Below are positions 6,351 to 12,467 of a stretch of DNA of 13,035 bases, piece by piece. The notes under the pieces are model-generated. The model searched no databases and was not told the DNA's origin. It was given only the letters and a program-made list of their open reading frames with translations. A program made the position numbers and the translations under genes. Positions within the stretch are counted from its first letter, which is position 1. Every line of letters starts with the position of its first letter. Source of the stretch: an uncultured Ruminococcus sp. (GTDB lineage: Bacteria > Bacillota > Clostridia > Oscillospirales > Ruminococcaceae); NCBI GenBank assembly GCA_946186215.1, contig CAMHMM010000023.1, forward strand, positions 1 to 13,035, read 5' to 3'.

Positions 6351-7127
6351 TCAGATCCTTTTCTTGCCCTTCTGAGCCGCATAGCAAAATGCAGCTGCTA
6401 TGAGCGTGGGGCAAAGCTTTGAGCCCACTGCAACGAGCTTGGCCGAAGCTGAGGGTATTATCACGGGGATGCCGAGCTTCATGCCGATTATGGCGCTGTC
6501 AACACACTGCGTGGCAGTGAGTCCCTTGTAAAATCCCGTTATGCCCGCGTTGTGGTTGAAATTCGTGTCAACGGGGCCGGGGCAGAGAACGCTTACTTTG
6601 ACAGGGCTGCGCTTTATCATGAGCTCCGCCCATACAGCCTCGGTCTGTCTTATCACATAAGCCTTTGAGGAGTAGTACCCTGACATGAGAGGGCCGGGAA
6701 GAAAGCCCGCTATGGAGCCGACATTGAGGATATAGCCTCTTCCGCGCTGCTCGAAGTATTTTAGGAACAGCTTGAACAGGATATGCACTGCCCTCACATT
6801 GAGATCTATCATTTTTATCTCGCGGCCGAGCCCGCCCTCGGAAAATTCTCCGTAGATGCCCATGCCTGCGTTGTTTATGAGAATATCGGGCTTGTATGCC
6901 CTTGCCCATGCGTAAAGGCTCAGACATCCCTTGACCGTGGAAAGATCAGCCCTTACCCATGCAGCGCCGCCCAGCTCATCCGAAAGGCTTTCAAGAGCCT
7001 CGGCATTTCTGCCGGTGAGCAGTACCTTATAGCCCATTTTTGAAAAGCGGCGGGCAAATTCCGCGCCAAGCCCCGAGCTGGCACCCGTTATCAGCACTGT
7101 TCTCTTGTCTTCGAGAAAATTAGACAT
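6351..7127 (-). CDS. short-chain dehydrogenase/reductase (classical SDR)
   Basis: NAD(P)-dependent oxidoreductase with a Rossmann fold; the substrate is not predictable. Visible in 258 residues: TGASSGLG at 14-21 (cofactor glycine motif), LTGRN with Arg40 after the second strand (favours NADP), NNAG at 85-88, and the catalytic tetrad Asn110, Ser138 (VGSIAG), Tyr151 and Lys155 (YYSSK). The PGPVDTNF region follows. The last 30 residues are moderately hydrophobic with a basic end (KGKKRI), possibly a membrane contact. The ATG at 7127 is preferred over an in-frame GTG at 7133. The ribosome binding site is weak (GACGGTGTGTGT). It starts 10 nt after the hydrolase gene, and 17 nt separate it from the GtrA-family gene. 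Confidence 0.93.
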   Translation of the reverse strand: MSNFLEDKRTVLITGASSGLGAEFARRFSKMGYKVLLTGRNAEALESLSDELGGAAWVRADLSTVKGCLSLYAWARAYKPDILINNAGMGIYGEFSEGGLGREIKMIDLNVRAVHILFKLFLKYFEQRGRGYILNVGSIAGFLPGPLMSGYYSSKAYVIRQTEAVWAELMIKRSPVKVSVLCPGPVDTNFNHNAGITGFYKGLTATQCVDSAIIGMKLGIPVIIPSASAKLVAVGSKLCPTLIAAAFCYAAQKGKKRI

Positions 7128-7137
7128 ACACACACCG

Positions 7138-7668
7138 TCAATCTATTATCATCTGGCAGGCACGCATCGCGTCAAGAGCGGTGCTGTGGGATTCAGGGGT
7201 AACTCCTGCGCAGCAGCCGCTGATTATCCTGACAGTCACCTCCGGGAAGAATGCACGCAGTATCATTGCGTTGGATATAACGCAGATATCCGTGCATACG
7301 CCGATGATCTGGAATTCTTCGATATTTTCCGCGCCGATCTTTTCGGCGATCTTCACGGGAAGATCCTTAGAGCCGAAGGTGAGCTTTTCAACTGGGGTAT
7401 ATTCGCCGCCCAGTGCCTCTTCAACGACAGGATCGAGCCTGTGCCCCCATGTGCCCTTTATGCAGTGAGCCACAGGAAGAGCCTTTCCCTCCCGTGTTTC
7501 GGCGTAATTTTCAAAATGTGTGTCCAGTGTGGCGAATATGGGTTCGCCGGACGCACGGAATTCCTTTATTTTTTCCGCCGATCTCACCGCTGCTTCTGCA
7601 CATTGTGTGTTTCCGAGCGCTCCTGTGGTGAAATCGTTCTGAAGATCGACAACTATAAGTACTCTCAT
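7138..7668 (-). CDS. isochorismatase/nicotinamidase-family cysteine hydrolase
   Basis: Cytoplasmic hydrolase of the isochorismatase-like fold; nicotinamide to nicotinate is one plausible reaction. In 176 residues the triad is visible: Asp8 in VVDLQNDF, Lys95 in VEKLTFGS, and the nucleophile Cys129 in GVCTDICV. Asp49 and His51 (LDTHF) plus His68 (VAHCIKGTWGH) match three of the four metal ligands of nicotinamidases; the equivalent of the second His seems replaced. The pattern fits a nicotinamidase-like member, but a related amidase is possible. The ATG at 7668 overlaps the stop of the CapA-type gene in an ATGA tetranucleotide, so translation is probably coupled. Confidence 0.92.
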   Translation of the reverse strand: MRVLIVVDLQNDFTTGALGNTQCAEAAVRSAEKIKEFRASGEPIFATLDTHFENYAETREGKALPVAHCIKGTWGHRLDPVVEEALGGEYTPVEKLTFGSKDLPVKIAEKIGAENIEEFQIIGVCTDICVISNAMILRAFFPEVTVRIISGCCAGVTPESHSTALDAMRACQMIID

Positions 7669-9023
7669 GTGTCAGCGCCCTCCTGATCCTCTTCCTGCGA
7701 ATAGCGGTTTACGATACTTCCCTGTTCGGCAAGAAGATGGTGCTTTGAAAGGTAATTGTATATAAATTCATATGAAAATTCCGAATTTGCCCGCACACCG
7801 TGGCGGCTCGCCAGCTCCTCGGAATAATCGCTGAGAGGATACAGGCGTATATCGGAATAGCTTGCATCGTAATGGGTTATGACGGGAATGAATGATATCA
7901 TCGTCACACTCGGGCGCTCTCCGTCGAGATCAAGCTCGAAATCAAGTATGCCGCCGATAAGGTTCCTGCCCACATTCTGTGCCGAGATGAAGTTGCCAAG
8001 CGAATATGCGCAGAGGGTGCTGCCGCCGTCACGACGGCCTATCCATTCAATATCCCGCAGTACATGAGGATGAGTGCCGAGGATAACATCTGCGCCCGCA
8101 TCCGCGAACTTGAGTGCCAGCGTTCTCTGTGAATCCGAGATGATATCCGAATCCTCAACGCCCCAGTGGAGCAAAAGCACCACCGCGTCGGACATTCCCG
8201 CTGCTCTTGTTACCTCTTTGAGCGCCAGATCTATCGCTTCCTCATTGGCGATGCTGCCTACGGTCATAAGCGAATCTGAGGGCAGGCGCAGGCCGTTGAA
8301 GCTTTCGGTATATGCGAGAAAGGCTACTTTCATGCCGTTTTTCTCGACTATCCTGATATTGTTGCGGTCTCTTTCGTCGTGATATGCGCCGACACGGATA
8401 TATTTCCGCCTGTCATAGTATCTCAGACACGCATCAAGGCCGTCAGCGCCCTTGTCCAGCACATGGTTGTTGGCCATGCCGAACACATCAAAGCCCAGTC
8501 TGCTCATATGGTCGCCAAGCTCCATGGGGCTGTTGAAGGTGGGGTAGGTATCGGGCTCGTATTCATCGTTGCAGATGAGCGTTTCCTGATTTATCACGGA
8601 TATATCCGCCTTGTCAAGCAGGTCGGCAACATTTGCGTATGCAAATGAGAAATCATAATCCATCCCGTCAACGCTTTCGGCACGCCGTGCAGCCTGCTTG
8701 TAAATGGATGAATGTATCAGATTATCCCCGACTGCGGTGAAGGTGACTTTCGGTATCGGTGCAGGCTCGGTTTCAGCAGGAAGCGGCTCGGTGTCCTCTG
8801 CCTGTGCTTCGGTCTCCGGCACCTCCGCTGCTGTTGTCTGCTCCTGTACGGATCGCTCCTCAGTGCCTGTTGCTGCCGTAACGGATACACTGTGGTCGGG
8901 TGATATGATCTGGGTTTCGTTTGTCTGCCCTGCTGTCCCTGAGCTGCACGCGCAAAGCATCATCACTGATACTGCCGCAGTCACAGCTTTGATTTTTCTG
9001 AGATCAAGCTCCATAATCATCAT
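7665..9023 (-). CDS. CapA-family lipoprotein metallophosphatase
   Basis: Member of the PGA_cap (CapA) family, calcineurin-like phosphoesterase folds first described in poly-gamma-glutamate capsule synthesis. About 452 residues: signal peptide with lipobox LCAC (Cys26 lipidated), a Thr/Glu/Pro/Ala-rich linker (about 27-90) holding the domain off the membrane, then the catalytic domain. Metal and catalytic motifs visible are AVGDNLIH (Asp100), NQETL (145-149), MANNHVLD (Asn186-His187), LLHWG (His286), GTHPHVL (His318, His320) and YSLGNFI. None of capB, capC or capD is present, so capsule synthesis here is unlikely. The ATG at 9023 forms an ATGA overlap with the rhomboid-like gene; ATGs at 9020 and 9014 are alternatives. 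A longer frame upstream has no support. Confidence 0.92.
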   Translation of the reverse strand: MMIMELDLRKIKAVTAAVSVMMLCACSSGTAGQTNETQIISPDHSVSVTAATGTEERSVQEQTTAAEVPETEAQAEDTEPLPAETEPAPIPKVTFTAVGDNLIHSSIYKQAARRAESVDGMDYDFSFAYANVADLLDKADISVINQETLICNDEYEPDTYPTFNSPMELGDHMSRLGFDVFGMANNHVLDKGADGLDACLRYYDRRKYIRVGAYHDERDRNNIRIVEKNGMKVAFLAYTESFNGLRLPSDSLMTVGSIANEEAIDLALKEVTRAAGMSDAVVLLLHWGVEDSDIISDSQRTLALKFADAGADVILGTHPHVLRDIEWIGRRDGGSTLCAYSLGNFISAQNVGRNLIGGILDFELDLDGERPSVTMISFIPVITHYDASYSDIRLYPLSDYSEELASRHGVRANSEFSYEFIYNYLSKHHLLAEQGSIVNRYSQEEDQEGADT

Positions 9024-9634
9024 CTTTTTTTGAAGAAATTTCTGTGCTTTATCTTGTTTATGAGCGGTACGAATATCTGTGCTTTGCCGAAAAATATAAG
9101 GTAGGTGAGTATCGAAGGAATTACGAACCAGTTGCCGAGGATGAGCCATATGAGCATCAGCACTGCATAGGCTATCGCAAGCACGCGCACCTCGATAGGC
9201 AGCACCATATAGAGATTTATCTGCTCTCTCGGACATAATGTTCCGTAGACCAGTATCAGTGAAAGAAACATATAGTAGTTCACTGCGTAGCCCAGCAAAA
9301 AGCCCATCGCCACGGAAAGCAGCCAGTTCACGATAAGGTAGTGGGTGAGCCTGTCCGCGCCCCACACGGCCTCGATAGTGCGGCTTATGGATATATAGAA
9401 GAGTATGGAAACGACTATCCAGACAGGGTGGGGATTTACGGGCTCTCCCAGAAATGTGATCACTCTCCAGACCTGGCCTGTAAGTATCTGTGCGCGGGAG
9501 AAGGTTATTATCTCGCCTAACTGTCCCTTTGTGAGAAGGTCTGCCACGAACACAAGGCCTTGTGTGAAGCAGATATACATCATCAGGTTGGGGACGGCTA
9601 TTTTATTGAGGAAGCGCCTGAGCTTGAAATTCAC
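9020..9634 (-). CDS. rhomboid/derlin-like membrane protein, apparently without protease residues
   Basis: About 204 residues with five or six membrane segments: near 15-34, 71-88, 96-117, 119-134, 149-168 and 170-183. A rhomboid-type loop motif (GQVWRVITFLGEP, residues 53-65; Trp56, Arg57) follows the first helix. The segment CPREQINLYMVLPIEVRVLA resembles the corresponding part of rhomboid/derlin proteins. The catalytic Ser in a GxSG motif and the His of the last helix are not present, so it is probably a non-proteolytic relative that binds or dislocates membrane proteins. The GTG start at 9634 overlaps the maturase stop as GTGA, and the stop overlaps the next start as ATGA. Family placement is by eye from the loop motif and topology. 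Confidence 0.72.
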   Translation of the reverse strand: MNFKLRRFLNKIAVPNLMMYICFTQGLVFVADLLTKGQLGEIITFSRAQILTGQVWRVITFLGEPVNPHPVWIVVSILFYISISRTIEAVWGADRLTHYLIVNWLLSVAMGFLLGYAVNYYMFLSLILVYGTLCPREQINLYMVLPIEVRVLAIAYAVLMLIWLILGNWFVIPSILTYLIFFGKAQIFVPLINKIKHRNFFKKR

Positions 9635-11007
9635 TCCGCTGCCCCCCCGCAAAGATCGCGGCAGTCCTCGCTGCAGCCTGAATCGGGAGCCTGTATCGCA
9701 GCGGCATTGTCCTCTGCCTCCATAGCCTTCAGTGCCTGTATATAGATCGCACATTCAAGGCGCTTTTTCTCCATTTCGCAGGAAAGCTTGTGGGAGCGCA
9801 GGATATCTCCCATATATTCATAGTTGTTGGCGTTGCAGCCGCCGGAGCAGTAGAATCTTGCCCAGCATCTGCGGCAGTCTTCCTTGGAGTAGATATGTGC
9901 TCCCGCAAATCTCTCCTTCATCTTCATGTCAAATTCTCCGGTGAGGATATTTCCCATGAGATATTCCTTTTTGCCCACGAACTGGTGACAGGGGTATATA
10001 TCCGCATCGGGTGTGACTGCGATGTATTCATTTCCGCAGCCGCAGCCTCTCAGACGCTTTATTGCGCAGGGACCCTGGTTAAGGTCGAGCATAAAGTGGA
10101 AGAAATTGAAATGTCTGCCCTGCTTGTCGTTTTCAATGAGCATCCTTGTCAGGCGCTCATATTCGTTGAACACCTTGGGAAGCTCCTTTTCGGTGATGGC
10201 ATAATCCCTGTCATGCTCGGCCACAACAGGCTCGACAGATATCTGATCGAAGCCTATATCTCTCATATGGAACACATCATCGGCAAAATCAAGATTATAC
10301 TTGGTGAATGTGCCTCTGACATAGTAATCCTTGAAATTGCGCTTCTGCGCGAGCTTTAAGTAATTGGGAACGATCTTGTCATATGTGCTCTTGCCGTCAT
10401 ATCTGTGGCGCATCCTGTCGTTTACCTCTTTGCGCATACCGTTGGTGGTTATTGTGAAGCGGAAATGCTTGCCGTATTCCTTCTCACGCTCTCTGCCGTA
10501 TGCCACGATACCGCGCACTACATCCCAGTTGAGCAGGGGCTCGCCGCCGAAGAAATCCACTTCCAGATTTTTTCTGTTGCCTGAATTTTCAAGAAGGTAG
10601 TCAAGAGCTGCCTTTCCGATATCAAGGCTCATCAGCTTTTTGCCAAGGCAGTAGTCGCCCTGTCCTGCAAAGCAGTAGCTGCACCACAGGTTGCAGTCCA
10701 TTGCCACGAGCAGACACATGGATTTGATGGGAGCGGCTACCTGATATTTAGCGAATTTTTCGTAATCATCGGGGCTGAACAGGATCCTGTCGTTGTAAAG
10801 CTCAACTATTTCCTCGTAGCAGGAGAGGATATCCTCCTCGGAATAGAACCTTTTGAGCTTGTCTACCACAGCATCGGGGCATTTTTCCTCAAACGGAGGC
10901 TCGATATTGTCGAGCATATCATAGGTGAGCTCATCTACTATATGTACGCCGCCGCTGTTGACATCGAGTACGATATTGCAGCCGCCAAGTTTATACTTAT
11001 GTATCAT
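9631..11007 (-). CDS. scfB: SCIFF-peptide radical SAM/SPASM maturase
   Basis: Iron-sulfur enzyme that installs thioether crosslinks in the SCIFF peptide (ranthipeptide class). In 458 residues: an N-terminal peptide-recognition domain (1-90; MIHKYKLGG, DVNSGGVHIVD), the radical SAM cluster loop CNLWCSYC (Cys105, Cys109, Cys112), FFGGEP (152-157), TITTNG (185-190), YVRGTFT, ISVEPVV, and a C-terminal SPASM domain (Cys314, Cys322, Cys340, Cys378, Cys381, Cys387, Cys391, Cys410). Two oddities: TTNGM runs directly into RKEVNDRMR, where relatives have about 25 more residues ending in S-x-D-G; and a roughly 30-residue tail with three extra Cys (445, 449, 453). The ATG at 11007 has GGAGG seven bases upstream and gives the family N-terminus; an extension to 11097 is rejected. 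The precursor gene lies upstream. Confidence 0.95.
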   Translation of the reverse strand: MIHKYKLGGCNIVLDVNSGGVHIVDELTYDMLDNIEPPFEEKCPDAVVDKLKRFYSEEDILSCYEEIVELYNDRILFSPDDYEKFAKYQVAAPIKSMCLLVAMDCNLWCSYCFAGQGDYCLGKKLMSLDIGKAALDYLLENSGNRKNLEVDFFGGEPLLNWDVVRGIVAYGREREKEYGKHFRFTITTNGMRKEVNDRMRHRYDGKSTYDKIVPNYLKLAQKRNFKDYYVRGTFTKYNLDFADDVFHMRDIGFDQISVEPVVAEHDRDYAITEKELPKVFNEYERLTRMLIENDKQGRHFNFFHFMLDLNQGPCAIKRLRGCGCGNEYIAVTPDADIYPCHQFVGKKEYLMGNILTGEFDMKMKERFAGAHIYSKEDCRRCWARFYCSGGCNANNYEYMGDILRSHKLSCEMEKKRLECAIYIQALKAMEAEDNAAAIQAPDSGCSEDCRDLCGGAAE

Positions 11008-11154
11008 CAAAATTCCTCCGTGTGCTGTGGGTACAGCCTTCGTGCCCGCAGTTGCTGACAGGCCGGTATTGATGGGAGCAATGAAAAACTCATGCATCCC
11101 CTATATGTTTTTATATGTTTCTTCCCCGCCTGCGGCGACCGGGCTTGTATGCAC

Positions 11155-11185
11155 AAAAAGGACAAGAGAACCCCCTTGTCCTTTT
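11155..11185 (-). terminator. terminator or attenuator between scfA and scfB
   Basis: A perfect 11-bp stem (11156-11166 with 11175-11185) encloses an eight-base loop; the minus-strand 3' arm ends in five T. It lies 19 nt past the scfA stop codon and about 150 nt before the scfB start, where no second promoter is evident. Partial termination here would give more precursor message than maturase message. Confidence 0.8.
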
Positions 11186-11204
11186 CTTTGCAGCCCGTAT
11201 GCGC

Positions 11205-11354
11205 TTATTCCTTGTCGGAATTCTCGCACTTCTGGTTAGCAACGGTGCAGGAAGTCTTGCAAGCTGACTGACATGATGCCTGGCACTGTCCGCAGCCGCC
11301 CTTAGCCGCACTCTGCTTGAGATTTGCCTTGTTGATGGTTCTGATGTGCTTCAT
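11205..11354 (-). CDS. scfA: SCIFF ranthipeptide precursor (six cysteines in forty-five residues)
   Basis: A 49-residue ribosomal peptide. The N-terminus MKHIRTINKA is the conserved leader that the maturase recognises. The core after GGCGQC carries six cysteines (21, 24, 28, 32, 36, 43) in the pattern CGQCQASCQSACKTSC. Threonines 34 and 37 are interleaved; in the studied SCIFF peptides Cys32 is joined to Thr37, and both positions are kept here. The ATG at 11354 has a strong GAGGAGG site upstream, a promoter ends 34 nt before it, and the maturase gene follows beyond a hairpin. No dedicated exporter or leader peptidase is adjacent. Its biological role remains unsettled in the family; regulation or quorum-type signalling has been proposed. 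Confidence 0.96.
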   Translation of the reverse strand: MKHIRTINKANLKQSAAKGGCGQCQASCQSACKTSCTVANQKCENSDKE

Positions 11355-11387
11355 CAAAGAGCTCCTCCTCAGTTTATAATTTATACC

Positions 11388-11416
11388 ATTTTAGCACATT
11401 TTGGTTCTGATTTCAA
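11388..11416 (-). promoter_or_regulatory. sigma-A promoter of scfA
   Basis: Minus strand TTGAAA at 11416-11411, a 17-base spacer and TAAAAT at 11393-11388. The predicted start near 11381 gives a 27-nt leader containing the GAGGAGG site. It lies in the AT-rich 164-nt gap after the WYL gene. Confidence 0.75.
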
Positions 11417-11428
11417 TAACGGCGGCAT

Positions 11429-11452
11429 ATATTTGTTATAATGCACAAATAT
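11429..11452 (-). promoter_or_regulatory. perfect dyad upstream of the scfA promoter (possible operator)
   Basis: ATATTTGT (11429-11436) and ACAAATAT (11445-11452) form a perfect 8-bp inverted repeat with an eight-base spacer. Its centre is about 59-60 bp upstream of the predicted scfA start, a spacing common for activator sites. It is AT-rich, so an upstream promoter element or chance are alternatives. The cognate regulator is unknown. Confidence 0.4.
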
Positions 11453-11518
11453 CACTTATAATAGGTTTTGGTAATAGTCATTGTAACCGATTACAGATAT
11501 TGCTGTTATGAGCGGCTG

Positions 11519-12454
11519 TCAAGCCTGCGTCTCCTCCGCTTTTTTTGCCGAAATGTAGTTTTTCTGCCTTTCCAGCCGCATTTTTATCAGAAGGATAAAG
11601 CTTTGCGGCGCAGTAACCTTTATCATGGGGCCGAATGACAGGATGCGTATGAGCAGCTCGGTCTCATCTTCCCGTTCGTAGCGTATGCAAACATGGTAGC
11701 TGCGGTCACCTGTTTTTATCACCTGCTTTTCAAAGTGTGCAAAGTGCATGAGCACTCTTTCAAGGGCGTTTCTCGTGTCAAACAGGTCAAATTCCACCTC
11801 GGCGGAGCTTTTTTTCTGCGTTCTGCTGACGGTAAGACCGTGCTCGCTGAGGCGGCACTCGATTATCCTTCCCAGATTTATTACATAGGAGCGGGATGCG
11901 CTGTCACCTGTGAGCCTGAATTTATCATCCTTTTCGGAGTATTCGAGCAGCCGCGGTATCAGCCTTATCCTTGATTGCGTGCCCTTTCTGTTCGGTATGG
12001 TGATATCAAGGGGATGCCCGCTTCGCAGTGCAGTCCTTATCGTCCGGAAATTTTGGATGTAGTCTTCATCCTCAAAGGGATCGCCGTCGGAGTATTTGTC
12101 GAAAACACAATGATCCTCCGGAGTAAAAAGGGGCTTTACATCCGCAAGCTCTGCGGGAATATCATCACAGAAGAGCCGCATCCGCGGATCGAGGAATACA
12201 GCCTTCAGCCAGCGCTTTTCAAGTGTCGTCAGCGGCAGCTCGGGCGGGTGCATCACAGGCGTTGTGCCGTCCTTGTAAAGCAGCTGCCAGCGCTGTTCCT
12301 TGAGCGCAGGCTCTATGGTCAGTATACTCTCGCTGAATGCGTTCTCCTGAACGATGCGACGCAGCTCACCGTCATCAACGGGATGGTCTGCGGCAGCGCG
12401 GAGTATTTTTGCAACAGCGTTGTAGTATGTGCTGTAAAGCTCGCTGAAAAGCAT
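11519..12454 (-). CDS. WYL-domain protein
   Basis: 311-residue member of the WYL family, ligand-sensing proteins usually acting as transcription regulators. The N-terminal 1-110 is helical and includes PLTTLEKRWLKAVFLDPRMR (74-92), a segment I associate with clostridial WYL proteins. A WYL-like SH3-type barrel follows at about 130-205 (DITIPNRKGTQSRIRLIPRLLEYS, then LTGDSASRSYVINLGRI), and a C-terminal extension domain at about 215-300. No classical recognition helix is obvious, so DNA binding may rely on its partner. ATG 12454 has AAGGA upstream and starts 13 nt after the preceding WYL gene. The gene ends 164 nt before scfA with no terminator between. Confidence 0.82.
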   Translation of the reverse strand: MLFSELYSTYYNAVAKILRAAADHPVDDGELRRIVQENAFSESILTIEPALKEQRWQLLYKDGTTPVMHPPELPLTTLEKRWLKAVFLDPRMRLFCDDIPAELADVKPLFTPEDHCVFDKYSDGDPFEDEDYIQNFRTIRTALRSGHPLDITIPNRKGTQSRIRLIPRLLEYSEKDDKFRLTGDSASRSYVINLGRIIECRLSEHGLTVSRTQKKSSAEVEFDLFDTRNALERVLMHFAHFEKQVIKTGDRSYHVCIRYEREDETELLIRILSFGPMIKVTAPQSFILLIKMRLERQKNYISAKKAEETQA

Positions 12455-12467
12455 TCAGACCATCCTT

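Noticed and set aside
9024..9365. 114-codon N-terminal extension of the CapA-type gene
   Set aside because: It overlaps the rhomboid-like gene in another frame and would bury the lipoprotein signal peptide inside the protein.
9790..10359. Long plus-strand open frame (about 189 codons) opposite scfB, and similar ones at 5175-5648, 7105-7686 and 11975-12550
   Set aside because: Each lies wholly or mostly antisense to a well-supported minus-strand gene, has no recognisable domain or membrane pattern, and no convincing ribosome binding site. They are by-products of codon bias in the real genes.
11008..11097. 30-codon N-terminal extension of scfB
   Set aside because: The internal ATG at 11007 has a GGAGG site at good spacing and gives the conserved MIHKYKLGG start; the extension has no well-spaced site.
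11111..11311. 66-codon minus-strand open frame overlapping scfA
   Set aside because: It is Arg-rich and out of frame with the clear SCIFF peptide, and runs through the terminator hairpin.
11466..11492. Imperfect inverted repeat GGTAATAGTCATTGTAACC downstream of the WYL gene
   Set aside because: Too many mismatched pairs and no T-run, so neither a terminator nor a convincing operator.
11494..11522. TTGACA overlapping the WYL stop codon, with a weak -10 (TATCTG) at 17 bp
   Set aside because: The -10 matches only three of six positions, and the better TTGAAA/TAAAAT promoter lies closer to scfA.
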